A stretch of 64,000 nucleotides of DNA from Ontholestes murinus (GCA_963969525.1 CAXAKX010001335.1:1-64000), one strand, 5' to 3'; shown: positions 22,010-32,559, numbered from the stretch's first letter. Notes: generated by a model from the sequence alone, not told the origin. A program made the numbers and translations.

Positions 22010-22340
22010 ATACAATGTTAAATATTATTCCAATCACCACAACGCCACACCGTCGGCCTGAAATAACTTGATAAAGCACACAGCGGCGTAATTATTTTTG
22101 GATTGTATTTTTCCACAGACAACACGGAATTGCAAACTCACTAAAATCATAAACTGTTTTACTTTAATCTCCTATATGCGGTTTATCTAATAAAAATTAT
22201 GTATATGTACACGTTTTATAGCGTGTCACCGTTTATATTACGCATCAAAAATAACCGCTTTATGGTTCGTGAATGTTTACACGAACGTTATAATTAGCAT
22301 CGATAAAATGTGCAATAAACCAAACTTCAGAAAATATTAT
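22010..22340. promoter_or_regulatory. Non-repetitive GC-raised island, possible regulatory DNA
   Basis: No coding or transposon signal. The stretch has compact GC-containing words in an AT-rich setting (CAGCGGCGTAATTATTTT, TTTATAGCGTGTCACCGTTT, a GTTCGTG...CACGAAC inverted pair near 22,268-22,290, TAATTAGCATCGAT). Such composition is common in insect conserved non-coding elements, but conservation cannot be judged from one sequence. Confidence 0.25.
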
Positions 22341-22424
22341 TTTATAAAAAGAATCGATTTGGTTATAAATGCTAAATTAGTGAGTGGAATATGTAGTTTT
22401 GTAATTTAATTTTAATACTTAAAT

Positions 22425-22610
22425 TTTGAATGCTATGAACTTTTTCTTGTGGGTTTGTCTTATATCTAAAATTTATGTCAATAGACGCACATTTGAAAGA
22501 AAATATCCCTCTCGAAATAGCAGCCACATAAAAACCACTTGTTGAGTTTATTTAGAAATTTTAATATATGAATAAATAAGTGTCATTTCTATGATATTAT
22601 TTGTAAAAAA
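22425..22610 (+). pseudogene. Second small mariner transposase relic
   Basis: Translation 'NAMNFFLWVCLISKIYVNRR' then 'TFERKYPSRNSSHIK' matches 'PMDFFM...NMFKFKIYANRPTF', then KENIHHE, at 21.6 kb, and the following sequence ATGAATAAATAAGTGTCAT matches ATGAATGAGTGTCAT at 21,753. It is another copy, or duplication, of the same element end. Confidence 0.65.
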
Positions 22611-22979
22611 TAATATCCCAAATTATATAGTATAATAAATAATAAACAGTTTTTCCATAAATTACTTATTTCTTTAATTGGTCAACTAAATATAAACTTT
22701 TCTTGTAAGATGCTGAAGTATAATTAACTTTCAGCTTCAAATAACTACTAAAGGAGCGTGTTCTTTCGTTCTTTATTGAAAAAAACAAATATTTTTGTGT
22801 AAATTTTAAAATAAATAATAATAACGCCTCAAATATTTTTCGTCTTAAGTTTCTCTCTAATAACTAACATAATTTACTATGTGTCCTTGATATTTGGATA
22901 TGTTTTTTTTAACATTTTTAAAGATTAAAAACAAGATTTTTAATCACGCCAAGTCAACATTTCTGGTATTAAAAATTTA

Positions 22980-24340
22980 AGCGATTCTCCTGGGGGGCAG
23001 TGACATCCACACGAAGCCGAGCGATTGTTCCGTTAAATATTTGACGCTCGGTGCTTGGGTTTCATAAAATATTTTCAGCAAACAGCGGCGCGGCTTTTAT
23101 GGCAATATCCGTTCGTTTTTTCAAGTTGTTGCGAAATGTGGCGCCGACATTTTATTAAATTTAGTTTGAAAAATTAGCATATCAAACGGATCCTAATTAA
23201 ATTTTCCCGTATCATCGCTGCATATATTAATTAATGAAATTCATCTTGTAATGAGTGTGTTATAGTACGGTATCAAAGGAAAGGTCAATTTTAATTACGT
23301 CACATCCGTATAATTAAAAGTTCTTTGATGTATGGCGGAGCTCTCTGAAATGTGTAACCTATGCATCATTTACGTCTTGATTTTACATCGTTATGATGAC
23401 ATGTTAATGAGATTTAGAATTAATAAAAAATGTTTTAACATCATAGTTTATTTTACAAGGACCAACCGGAAAGAAATATTTTAAAAAGTTTTTACTAGTA
23501 TATATTAACAAATATCAAAGTTTTATTTGTAATGAACATACTTTAAACTAATTCTCTACATAGTCACTTCGCAATTTTAAGCATTTTTCGTAACGTATGA
23601 TGAGTTCTTTATTTTGTTGAGCATTATAAAAACTCACAAAACTACACAGTTGATAGAAAGACGTTAATTAGGACACAATAGTAAAGACCAGTTATAAGAC
23701 AATAGATTTAACATGTAATACTAAGTAAGCTAAATTTATAATAATACAAAAATATGTACATTTAAAAGGTAATCAAGTCTTTACCTATTATTTTATAATA
23801 TTTTGCCAAGAGATAAGTGAGAAAAATATTCATGAAATTTATATACATTTATCTAGTAAATTTATTTTCTTAAATAAATTATAAATAGAATTATATATTG
23901 TATAAGCCTATATAATATACACAACAATTTGTTGACTTAAAGTCACCATACATTATATGCTCCAATGCGTTAATGTATTCGATGTTATCAATTATTTAAT
24001 TTAATTGTTATAATTGCTTTTTGATTTAATAAAGGACTTTTATAACTAAGACTTTGCAGAATTAATATATAATTAAATACAGACTTTACGTTCTATTATA
24101 ATTTGAAGACCCTTTTATTATCGCCATTAACGCTACCTATACATGACATCAAGATTAGCCTGGGATTTAATTAAACCGTCTTTATACTTGCAAATCTCTT
24201 TTTAAAGCGAATGCTTAATTATAAACCTTAAAGTTCTGCAGTTTATATGTGCGTTTTAAATAGATAGGGTAGCTGCATTTAATGGGTTATTCTAATTATA
24301 CACTTGCAGACAGACTTTAATTGATAAAACTATTATAAGC
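22980..24340. promoter_or_regulatory. Non-repetitive region with homeodomain-like motif clusters
   Basis: 22,980-23,420 holds GC-raised words (GGCGCGGCTTTTATGG, GTGGCGCCGACATTTTATT, AATTACGTCACATCCG, ATGGCGGAGCTCTC) mixed with TAATTA sites. 24,100-24,330 is dense in ATTAATT/TTTAATT words with GCCATTAACG and TTTATATG. No reading frame or transposon was seen. Possibly enhancers of a nearby gene outside the window. Confidence 0.25.
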
Positions 24341-24589
24341 CTGTTTATATCAAGTCCTAATTTTTTTCTAATTAATTTATTCACCAACAAACTATTGATT
24401 TAATTAAAGAATAATTTATTTATTAAATTTAGGGGACGAAGCTTTAGGTTTTTAAAATATTATATAACCAATTATATAGAGCTCTCATGGGTGCAAAAAA
24501 GTTTGCAAGTATATATATTATGTTAAAAAGTCAGGTAATCATTCCCGAGCTCTCTAGTCTCTAATTAACTGATATATTGCAATATATAT

Positions 24590-25500
24590 TTTAGTGACAT
24601 TGCAGGTCAACCTCTAGACAATCTACCAATCACTGTAGATGATTAAATTAGCTTTATACGTAACGCCTACCCAAACATAAATCGCTATTTTAAATTGCAG
24701 AAGGTTGATGAGATTCATGTGAGACTTGGTGAAACATTATATTAATAATGGGTATTTAAAATATATAATAAAGTGAAACTAACCAAGTTTTCAAACAACG
24801 ACCAAAAGATTTTTGGTTTGAAAAAGAGCAAGAGTTTCAACCTCAATATTCTTAAATCGATAATTGACGTAATCCTCTTTCATCTCACAGAGTTTTCAAA
24901 CGTGTGCATCTCCACAAATATATTTCCTGAATGTCTAAAACGTGCCCGCGACATCCCGGTGTATAAAAAAGGAATCATAATGATACATGAAGCTAATATG
25001 CCTACTGCTAATGCAATCAAAAAAAAAATATATTCAAACAAATAGCAGATTAGATAAACAGAATATAACTTCTTCATGCCAACTCGGTTTTCTTAGAAAA
25101 AGGTCAACCGTTGATGCAATTCATTCCCTAACTGAGAAAACTTATTTCAGTTTTGAGAGAGGAACTTGCTTAGTTGCTGTATTATTGGACCTCATCAAGG
25201 CATTTGATTGCATATCTTATGACATTCATCTGTAAAAATTGTTTTATTTCTCGTGGTTTGCTTGCCTTATCATCTGAAGAGTGGCAATTAAAACATGGTA
25301 CACTTCTTGGCTTTTTACCTTTTTGGTGTATATTAACGATTTATCTACTCAATTATTAATCTCATCTTGCACTCTTTTTGCGGTGATACTACCTTGATAA
25401 CCCTTCAGATGACTAGCCAACCGCTCTGTAATAAGTAGAGAGCGGATTTCTAGCATTATGCTTATCCATAATATTAATAGCATCGAAAAAATTTCTTAAT
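24590..25500 (+). mobile_element. Non-LTR retrotransposon RT relic
   Basis: Frame pieces in order: 'LNILKSIIDVILFHLTEFSN', 'STNIFPECLKRARDIPVYKK' (RT block 1), 'CQLGFLRKRSTVDAIHSLTE' (block 2), 'GTCLVAVLLDLIKAFDCISY' (motif A with LDxxKAFDxxxH), 'CTLFAGDTTLI'-like sequence near 25,370 for motif C (the D of YADD altered). Frameshifts separate them. The motif spacing is that of jockey/CR1-type elements. 5' and 3' ends are not clear. Confidence 0.75.
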
Positions 25501-25539
25501 ATTTATACGAATCTTGAAGAATGTGATTACTTAGCGCTA

Positions 25540-25665
25540 AGTTTTTTTGGGCTTTTTTTGCTTATTTTGACTTTTTGTGCTTATTTTGACTTTTTATGCT
25601 TATTTTCATGCTTTTTTTAGATTTTGATGCTTATTTGGAGCATTTTCTTAAACATTTAAAAAACA
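25540..25665. repeat. TGCTTATTTT-type subterminal repeats, left end of hAT element
   Basis: About six copies of GACTTTTTGTGCTTATTTT variants. A matching array of GTTTTTATGCTTTTTTC variants lies at 31,615-31,765, on the other side of the split hAT element. Paired arrays at both ends fit hAT subterminal repeats, which bind the transposase. Clear terminal inverted repeats and 8-bp target duplications were not found. Confidence 0.55.
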
Positions 25666-26239
25666 TTTAATAATAATTTCACGCTGATATTAAATTAATG
25701 TGCTAATATAGAGAATTTTCGTAAAAATCTGTATCCCATCATTTATAGATTATATTTGTATTACATATTTTCTTCGTGTCTTTTGACAACATAATTGTTA
25801 AAAATCTTCATAATATGATACAATAATTATAATGAATTTTATTATTAATAAATATTAGTATAAATTACCAATTTACAATGGATTCGTTTATAAATAAGTA
25901 GATATAATAGACCGTCTCATTATTCAGATAATACAGACGAACGCTTCATAGGAATCACACCTATGATATTCCGGATGTAAACGTCGTTAAAAAATAAATA
26001 GGGGACCCAGTAAGTATTAAATGTAAACAAATTTAAGTGATAGCTAATAATCAGGTGTTCTGCAACCGTATCAATTTCCTTCTCTCGGCAAAAGTACCGA
26101 TGGGACGACTGGCGCATATTTACCGTTTTCGTTAATTTTCATATTCAAACTCGCATTCAAAAACTATTAAATTGACATTCCAAAAACTTTGCTTATTTAT
26201 CAAAAATTACTATATGCGTGAATCGTATTAACCTGGGGA

Positions 26240-27165
26240 ATCACAGATAAATTATATTATATAATTCACATGTATATTTAACCCATAATGCAAAAGGTGA
26301 AAACCACAATACAAGAATTAATTAGAGGCTGTCCAGAATTAATAAGTGAAAATTATACATTATTTTGTAAGGCATGTTTAAAAATAGTAAGTTTTATTTT
26401 AGTTCCCAACTGCATCCTAACTAGTCAAGACTTGTATGTAAAACATGTTATAACAACACTACGTCAAGAACGTTTGAAAAAGTTCAAAGCTGAACTAACA
26501 AAACAGCACAATTTCACAATCTTTAGCATCATCTTCAATTAAATTCACATTTGTGCAAAATACTTTTACATTCTAATATCCCTTTAAAAAATTACAAAAT
26601 AATGCATTTAAATCTTTCTTGGGAAAATATTGTAAAATACGCATTCCCGAGAAAAAATTATGTAGCTCTTAGATACTATGAAACCATACAAAAAATTAAA
26701 GATATTATTAACAATAATTATATGTGGTTTAGTGTGGATGAAACCACAGACTTGTTTAATTTAATAATATGAGTTTAACATGAAGACATCCGACCAACAA
26801 TATTTTGATATATACAAAAGAATTGAAGAAAACTGATAATAACATTATAGCAAAATTCATAAATGATGGACTGACAAGCTTATTTTTGCCGTAGACAATA
26901 CCAAGTTACAAAATTTTACTAATAATGCATTTTGTGCATTGTACAAGTTTAGCACATGAATAGAAACGAATTTCTGAAACTATAAGAATGAAATTTCCAT
27001 TTGTAGATTTAATTAAATATCGAAAAATAGTACTTATATTCTTATGTGAGTACAATTATTCAAGAAGTCATTATCTGATATCTCACTGCCCCATAAACCA
27101 GTGCTAACAAAATGGGGAATTTGGCTATATGCTACAATGTACTATGCGAACAATTTTGAAGAATT
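26240..27165 (+). mobile_element. hAT transposase, N-terminal part (interrupted)
   Basis: Coding pieces: 'DLYVKHVITTLRQERLKKFK' (after a BED-like region), 'YVALRYYETIQKIKDIINNN' and 'YMWFSVDETTD' (first catalytic aspartate; the family reads IWFSVDETTD), 'LEKTDNNIIAKFINDGLTSL'-like sequence near 26,830. Last comes 'APXTSANKMGNLAICYNVLC' followed by EQF near 27,090-27,160, where the family reads PKPVLTRWGTWLEAA. The type is the CGG-binding-protein-like hAT of insects. It is cut at about 27,165 by the CR1-like element and resumes at 31,076. Several stops and frameshifts: inactive. Confidence 0.75.
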
Positions 27166-27277
27166 TAATAATAATAATAATAATAATAATAAATTCTTTA
27201 TTTACATATACAATTATATATAATACAATGTGTATGTAAAACGTCATAAAATAAGGATTAAACGTTCTCAAAAATAA

Positions 27278-28606
27278 TTAATATATAAAATTAAAAAATT
27301 CTTTCATGTTATATGGTTCTATTTTGCACAATAACTCATATAATTTTAATTTCAATTCTTTATAGTTGGTAATATTTTTAATTTGTGTAGGAATTTTATT
27401 ATAAATTTTTAGGGAGGTATAAAAGCAGCCTCTCTCATACTTATTTAATTTATGTCGTGGCAAATTAAATATACGTCCGCTCCTTGCACTATATTGTGTA
27501 CTATAAAATACATTATCATAATAGTGAGAATGTTTCCATAGAAATTTTATACACTCATATATATACAACCCAAAAATTGTTAATAATTGTACCTGCCTAA
27601 ATTTTCCTCTACAGCTCTCAAGATATTTTAATTTCAGCATAATTCTTAGAGCCTTCTTTTGGACAATAAATAATTTATTTATATGTGTTGAGCCCCCGAA
27701 AAAAATAAGCCCATATTTCATACGAGACTCAATGTTCGCCCGGTAAAATAATTTTGCTATGTCATAGTTCGTATTTAAAACAAGAATTCTTAAACCATAG
27801 CAAGTGCTACTTAATTTAGGGCATAAACTAGTTATGTGTTGTAAAAAAGTTAATTTATCGTCTAAAATTATCCCTAAGATTTGAACTGTATTATGAAATG
27901 TGAGACTTTTTCTGAGATTAAATTTAATAGGTGTTTGTAGACTTTCGTTTGTTTTAAATAGAACACATGCTGTTTTTTCGGTGTTTAAAGTTAACTTATT
28001 GTCAGAAAACCATTTCTCAATAAATTTCATATTAGCATTTCCTGTGTCAATTAAGTCAGAGTATGTATCTCCTTCTAGTAATAGACTGGTATCATCGGCA
28101 TAATTTAATAATTTACATTTTTGTGTTAAATTGCTTGATAAGTCATTTATGTATATGACGAATAAAAAGGGTCCCAAAATGCTACCTTGTGGAATTCCTT
28201 TATTAATAGTGAGTAAATTTGATACTTGATCGGCTCCACCCTGCGTATTCTTTATTTTTGTACAATGAATACGATTTAAAAGGTAGGATTTTAATAATTT
28301 AAGTGCAATTCCTCTAACTCCATAACGGTAAAGCTTTGAGAGCAGTAATTCGTGGTCTATTGTATCGAAGGCTTTCGATAAATCTAAAAATATTCCACAT
28401 ATTATGTTATTATTTTCAAGATTTTGTAAAATCCAGTTAATATATTCAAATAATGCTGTGTCAGTGCCTCGTCCCTTAAGAAAACCATGTTGAAAGTTTG
28501 AGATTAGATTATGTTTGTTAAAGAAATCAAGTAGCCTAATATAAATTAATTTTTCAAAAATCTTTGAAAATGAGTTAAGTATACTTATAGGTCTATAGTT
28601 CCCCAA
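27278..28606 (-). CDS. ORF2 3' part: reverse transcriptase core and C-terminus
   Basis: 442 codons continuing the ORF2 polyprotein. RT motifs, by residue of this part: 'NYRPISIL' (3-10), 'FQHGFLKGRGTDTAL' (38-52), motif A 'GIFLDLSKAFDTIDH' (71-85), motif B 'GIPQGSILGPFLFVIYINDL' (137-156), motif C 'NYADDTSLL' (168-176), then 'TACVLFKTN' and 'VQILGIILDDKLTF'. The C-terminal region has 'LFIVQKKALRIMLKLKYLES' and 'FYTSLKIYNKIPTQI'. All catalytic aspartates are present. It overlaps the upstream part by 22 nt in another frame. The ATG at 28,606 is probably only an internal methionine. It reaches almost to the (AAT)n tail, so the 3' UTR is short. Confidence 0.92.
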   Translation of the reverse strand: MGNYRPISILNSFSKIFEKLIYIRLLDFFNKHNLISNFQHGFLKGRGTDTALFEYINWILQNLENNNIICGIFLDLSKAFDTIDHELLLSKLYRYGVRGIALKLLKSYLLNRIHCTKIKNTQGGADQVSNLLTINKGIPQGSILGPFLFVIYINDLSSNLTQKCKLLNYADDTSLLLEGDTYSDLIDTGNANMKFIEKWFSDNKLTLNTEKTACVLFKTNESLQTPIKFNLRKSLTFHNTVQILGIILDDKLTFLQHITSLCPKLSSTCYGLRILVLNTNYDIAKLFYRANIESRMKYGLIFFGGSTHINKLFIVQKKALRIMLKLKYLESCRGKFRQVQLLTIFGLYIYECIKFLWKHSHYYDNVFYSTQYSARSGRIFNLPRHKLNKYERGCFYTSLKIYNKIPTQIKNITNYKELKLKLYELLCKIEPYNMKEFFNFIY

Positions 28607-30075
28607 TTCATTGATTTATATATTGGCACTATTACTGATAATTTTAATTGATCTGGATATACTCCCGTACATAGAGATTTATTTATGATCTCACACAGTG
28701 GGGTGGCTATATATTCTATGCATCTCTTAATTATTTTCATTGGCACTTCGTCATGCCCTGCACTAGAATCATTTTTAAAACTATGGACAATATTTATAAT
28801 TTCTGATTTAGTGGTCGGTTTCATAAATATAGTTTTGTTGTTGAATGGAAAGTTTCTTAAATCAGCTGCAGAGTTGGAAAACTGTAAATTTTTTGAAATA
28901 TCGTTAAAAAATGTATTGAATTCATTTGCTAGCTCACTAATGTTTTCATGGTCTGGGTTTTTTTGCACTTCCGGTTTACTAATAATGTCTCGGATTATGT
29001 TCCATGTGCCTTTACTTTTATTCTTAGTTGTTTGTAGCTTTAAACTGATATGTTTATGCTTTTCATCTAAAAGTAATTTATTGTATGCTCGTTGTTCTTT
29101 TTTGTATAGGATTATGTACTCGTCATTATGTATAGATATTGTTTTGTAGATAAGTAGTTTATTTTTACTATTTAATAATTCTTTACTTTGGTACATATTT
29201 GTTTTCATTTTCTTTTTCATGAAAGTTTTTATTGGAAAATTGTCACTAAAATGTTTAAGGAAAATATTTATAAATGAGTTATACATATCATTAACATTTT
29301 GCTGATGAAAAGTGTCTGTAAATGGCTCATTTGCAATAGCTTGACAAAATCGCGAGCAATTGAGGTCAGAGAAAATCCGATTAGTTATTTTTTCTTGTTT
29401 TAACATTATTGATATGTCATAATCAAACATCTGTGCCGTATGATCTGAAATAGTGGTGTGTAATATATTAACTGATATTTCAGAAGTACAACTGGTTATT
29501 ACATTATCTATGCAAGTTTTGGTCGTTTTACTAATTCTAGTAGGTTCTTCTATTAAATATTTTAGGTTAAATGAAATTAACAAATTTTTGAATTCACATG
29601 ATTGCACGCTATTTAAAAAATTTATATTAAAGTCACCAACTATAAAGAAATGTTTATGCTTATTTGATAATTTATCTACCAAATTGTGAAATAAATAATA
29701 AAATTCATTTAGATCTCCCAATGGAGATCTGTATATGCAAATTATATCAATTTCTTTTGTTCGATCGCTTTTAATGTGAACTCCCGCACATTCAAGAACT
29801 CCCGATTTTGTATATGCGGCCAGGTCCAGTGGTGTACATTCAATGGATTCATCTATGAATATGGCTACTCCCCCATGTTTTTTCTCCTTGCGACAGTAGA
29901 ACGAGATTAGTTTGTAGTTTTTTATTTTAATTACTTGTAATTGGTCTTCATCAAGCCAGTGTTCGGATATGCATAGGACATTACATTTGACTTCTTCTGT
30001 TAAGGCTATTAGTTGATTTATAGATGTTGTTATACATTGCACATTATGATGTAGTATTCGAATTTTGTTTTCCAT
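28585..30075 (-). CDS. ORF2 5' part: APE endonuclease and start of RT
   Basis: 496 codons. The N-terminal 220 residues are an AP-type endonuclease with all usual blocks: 'LHHNVQ' (Asn11), 'CISEHW' (Glu38), 'HGGVAIFI', 'CIYRSP', 'FIVGDFNIN' (147-152), 'TCIDNV' (Asp190), 'TISDH' (211-212). This domain nicks target DNA. From about 420 the RT begins: 'KNDSSAGHDEVPMKIIKRC', 'GVYPDQLKLSVIVPIYKS'. The frame then slips within 28,585-28,606 and ends, while RT continues in another frame at 28,606. A deletion of a number of bases not divisible by three in the loop before 'NYRPIS' explains this. Not functional as it stands unless frameshifting occurs. Confidence 0.9.
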   Translation of the reverse strand: MENKIRILHHNVQCITTSINQLIALTEEVKCNVLCISEHWLDEDQLQVIKIKNYKLISFYCRKEKKHGGVAIFIDESIECTPLDLAAYTKSGVLECAGVHIKSDRTKEIDIICIYRSPLGDLNEFYYLFHNLVDKLSNKHKHFFIVGDFNINFLNSVQSCEFKNLLISFNLKYLIEEPTRISKTTKTCIDNVITSCTSEISVNILHTTISDHTAQMFDYDISIMLKQEKITNRIFSDLNCSRFCQAIANEPFTDTFHQQNVNDMYNSFINIFLKHFSDNFPIKTFMKKKMKTNMYQSKELLNSKNKLLIYKTISIHNDEYIILYKKEQRAYNKLLLDEKHKHISLKLQTTKNKSKGTWNIIRDIISKPEVQKNPDHENISELANEFNTFFNDISKNLQFSNSAADLRNFPFNNKTIFMKPTTKSEIINIVHSFKNDSSAGHDEVPMKIIKRCIEYIATPLCEIINKSLCTGVYPDQLKLSVIVPIYKSMNWGTIDL

Positions 30076-30080
30076 TAAGT

Positions 30081-31025
30081 TTATGGCGTTTGTTTGGGTC
30101 GTGTTCGGTATTGAAAATTTTGTTCCGGTCTCGGTTTAAAGAAAAACCTATTTATAAAAACATTTTCCGGCCAGAAATTCTCATGAATGATTATTTCTTC
30201 AACTGCAGTGGGTACTCCTACTTTAAAAGACGAGTAAGAAGTATCTTCATATTTCGGTTTGAGTTTTTCTACAATATAAGAGTAGTCGCCTGCCTTTTGT
30301 AGATGATGCCTTATTTGTTCACATTTTACATCTTTGTGTAGTCTTGAAACAAAAATCCATTTCCGTGTTTGTATATCGGCTACTGGAAGATCTGCGGACG
30401 TTGATTTTCCATTCAATATGTATGATTTTTTCTTTTTCTTCACGACATCAGTCCATTCAGTGTTATTGGTTTTTTGATTATTTTGATTCAGGTCAGTCCC
30501 CTCCGATGTTATCATAGTTTTTGTATCCTTAGGCATTCCACTAATTTTGTTGGATTTTCTATTGGAATCGGTATTTGTAACTCCATCTCTAGATGAATTA
30601 TTAATTGTTGTGCCGTTGGGTGTTGATGATATCTTCTTAATCGCTGTTGCTTGTTGGTTTGAAACCTTGCTAGATTTTATTTTGTTTAATTCGGTGTTTA
30701 GGGCTTTAATTTGCTTGTCTTGATTATTAATTACTTTGGTTTGATAACGTACTTGATTTATTAAAGTTGTAAGTTGAAATTTTAAAGATACTAACATTTG
30801 TAATGAGCACTTTTGTATTCCATTTTTTTCGCACTTTGTGCATGCTGTTAGCCCAAACTTGTCTTCCGATTTTGCACAAATCGAATGAAACTCCATATCA
30901 CAAATACTGCACGTGAAAATGTCACTATCAATCGTCTTGTTGCACACTGCACATTGCTTATTTTCACAAACTGCACTTGTATTTAGTTCACTTTCAGACA
31001 ACGAGCGTCCTATACGACCCGCCAT
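30081..31025 (-). CDS. ORF1 protein of CR1/Daphne-like element (PHD-like zinc finger)
   Basis: 314 codons, intact. Residues about 19-62 form a PHD-like Cys4-His-Cys3 finger: 'CENKQCAVCNKT', 'FTCSICDMEFHSIC', 'TACTKC'. A coiled-coil-like segment follows (about 68-115, 'QVRYQTKVINNQDKQIKALN'), then a Ser/Thr/Asn/Lys-rich linker. The C-terminal domain has 'WIFVSRLHKDVKCEQIRHHL' and 'YSSFKVGVP', then 'FWPENVFINRFF', typical of ORF1 proteins of CR1-group insect elements, which bind the element RNA. The start is the first ATG after the leader. The stop TAA is separated from the ORF2 ATG by 5 nt, so ORF2 may be translated by reinitiation. Intact ORF1 beside a frameshifted ORF2 suggests recent insertion. 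Confidence 0.92.
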   Translation of the reverse strand: MAGRIGRSLSESELNTSAVCENKQCAVCNKTIDSDIFTCSICDMEFHSICAKSEDKFGLTACTKCEKNGIQKCSLQMLVSLKFQLTTLINQVRYQTKVINNQDKQIKALNTELNKIKSSKVSNQQATAIKKISSTPNGTTINNSSRDGVTNTDSNRKSNKISGMPKDTKTMITSEGTDLNQNNQKTNNTEWTDVVKKKKKSYILNGKSTSADLPVADIQTRKWIFVSRLHKDVKCEQIRHHLQKAGDYSYIVEKLKPKYEDTSYSSFKVGVPTAVEEIIIHENFWPENVFINRFFFKPRPEQNFQYRTRPKQTP

Positions 31026-31075
31026 GCTGACGTAAATAAGGTTATATACAACTTTCCCGAAACGACAAGCAAATC

Positions 31076-31480
31076 AGTTAAAGACTGTCAAACAGTTCTT
31101 AAGAAACAAGAGCTTCCTTCAAAACAATTGAGTTACATAAAATCGCGTTTAAATTTTGTGAGCAACACAATCAAATCTTTATAAAAGCAGATTCATTTTA
31201 GAAAATACCTGCATGCATTGGCCAAGAAATCAAAATAATATCGAAAGAAGTATTCGTTGAAAATGAAGGATTTTTAATATTAAATAAATTAAACTTGATT
31301 TTGAATGGCATTTTTCAAATGGATCCAGCTATAATTTAAAATAAAGAGAAGCTTTTCTACTTTCAAAAATTTATTGAGGGTACGAAGTAATAATTTTTAC
31401 AATTAAACCCTTGGAACAACATTTAATGATTTACTGTTTTTATGAATAGATTTTAGTTATTTTGAAACGTATACAAAATT
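31076..31480 (+). pseudogene. hAT transposase, C-terminal part (resumes after CR1 insertion)
   Basis: Translation 'VKDCQTVLKKQELPSKQLSY', then 'IKSRLNFVSNTIKSL', later 'FLILNKLNLILNGIFQMDPA' and 'LEQHLMIYCFYE'. In insect CGG-binding-protein-like hAT transposases the corresponding parts read AYIKSNFxFLPxxIxxLE, NPGFxxLxxISxILNG and NLKQHLIVYCN. Orientation and order continue the part ending at 27,165, so one transposase gene was split. The dimerisation segment has lost its usual core (SxxVERSFS). Confidence 0.65.
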
Positions 31481-31614
31481 ACAATTTAATTTTTAAATAC
31501 TTACATGATATTATATATTGCGTAAAGAAAGTATGTTTATTTTAGTTTTAAGCCAAATTTCTTTGTAAAATATGTTGATAAACGTGTAACATATCAAGAA
31601 AATATAGTTTTCTT

Positions 31615-31770
31615 TAGTGCTTTTTTCGTGTTTTTATGCTTTTTTCCTGTTTTTATGCTTTTTTTCTCTAAATTTTGTGCCTTTTAATGCTTTTTTAGTG
31701 CTTTTTTTCGTGTTTTTATGCTTTTTCCCTTTTTTCACATTTTTTAAGCTTTTTTATCCGTTCTCTAGTA
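31615..31770. repeat. GTTTTTATGCTTTTTT-type subterminal repeats, right end of hAT
   Basis: About seven copies of TTTTATGCTTTTTTC variants, in line with the left array at 25,540-25,665 (TGCTTATTTT variants). If both belong to the same hAT, its own length without the nested element is about 2.3 kb. Confidence 0.55.
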
Positions 31771-32079
31771 ATAAGTAATAATTCAGTGAGAATAGCAGCT
31801 GATTGTTTGCGACTAATACTTTAACGGTTAACCCCGGAAAATCACAAACAGCAATATTTTTTTATAACGTGACATTCCCATTAGTGCTAAGTTCCTTAAG
31901 ATTATCCTCGAGAGCAAACCTACATGATACAATCATAGTTTGAAGCTTTCTGTCATTCTAGTGTTATATCCAGAATATTTGGTCTACATAGATGTGAACT
32001 ACGCATAGTTAACTCGATTCACTTCCAATGGGATCATCGTAACGCCTTTATTAATTTACGTACTGAATGTCCTGATTTA

Positions 32080-32550
32080 TGATTATAAAAACACTTTTGA
32101 AGCACTACCAGTGATAGGATCTTGCGCATCCAGGAGTGTTTTTGTTACATTCTTCCTTGTAGAGCTTGGAGTCAGATAATTTTCACTTTTCTGTATTTCT
32201 TTTGAAAGTTTTTTCATCACTGGAGGACGGGTTGATTTATCATCATTATTATTTGAAGTGCTTCCTCTTCTTCTCGAATTAGTAGATTCCAGTTCATTCC
32301 AGCTCTTATATTTGAACACATTGCATCAAATATCATTCGGAAATTGTTTTTGTGGAGTGAATTTGCTTCGAAACATGTGAAAATGCAGACAACGTTGCAA
32401 AGTCGATTCAAAATGTTTATATTACGTTTGTGGATGTTATATGCTGGGAAAATTATGACAAATGCACTCAAACATGCGTATTTGCCGTACTTTGCAAGTT
32501 GTGGCCGGGTCGTTCCCATTATGAGCCAGAACAACAAAAAGTGTTCTCTG
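32080..32550. other. Unassigned stretch before an arthropod transposon ORF
   Basis: A 78-codon and a 106-codon frame overlap on the - strand (32,083-32,537). The first is rich in Ser, Lys, Thr and Asn ('NSRRRGSTSNNNDD'). On the + strand 'HYEPEQQKVFSVLLVNP' precedes the segment that follows and may be its upstream part. No confident family. Confidence 0.3.
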
Positions 32551-32559
32551 TACTACTTG

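Larger units (their letters stand above)
27166..31075 (-). mobile_element. CR1/Daphne-like non-LTR retrotransposon, nearly full length, nested in hAT
   Basis: About 3.9 kb on the - strand: a short 5' leader (about 50 nt), ORF1 (31,025-30,081), ORF2 starting 5 nt later (30,075) and running to 27,278 with one frameshift, and a 3' end formed by an (AAT)n run at 27,166-27,192. It splits the hAT transposase frame cleanly. No target-site duplication is obvious, as is common for CR1-group elements. It is the youngest-looking element of the window: only one inactivating lesion was noticed. Composition is AT-rich like the host. Confidence 0.9.

Noticed and set aside
28685..29149. 154-codon + strand frame
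   Set aside because: Antisense to the intact CR1-like ORF2 (endonuclease-RT linker and RT start); no domain of its own.
30081..31025. Host chromatin protein with PHD finger
   Set aside because: The C-terminal domain and its position 5 nt upstream of a retrotransposon ORF2 show it is the element's ORF1.
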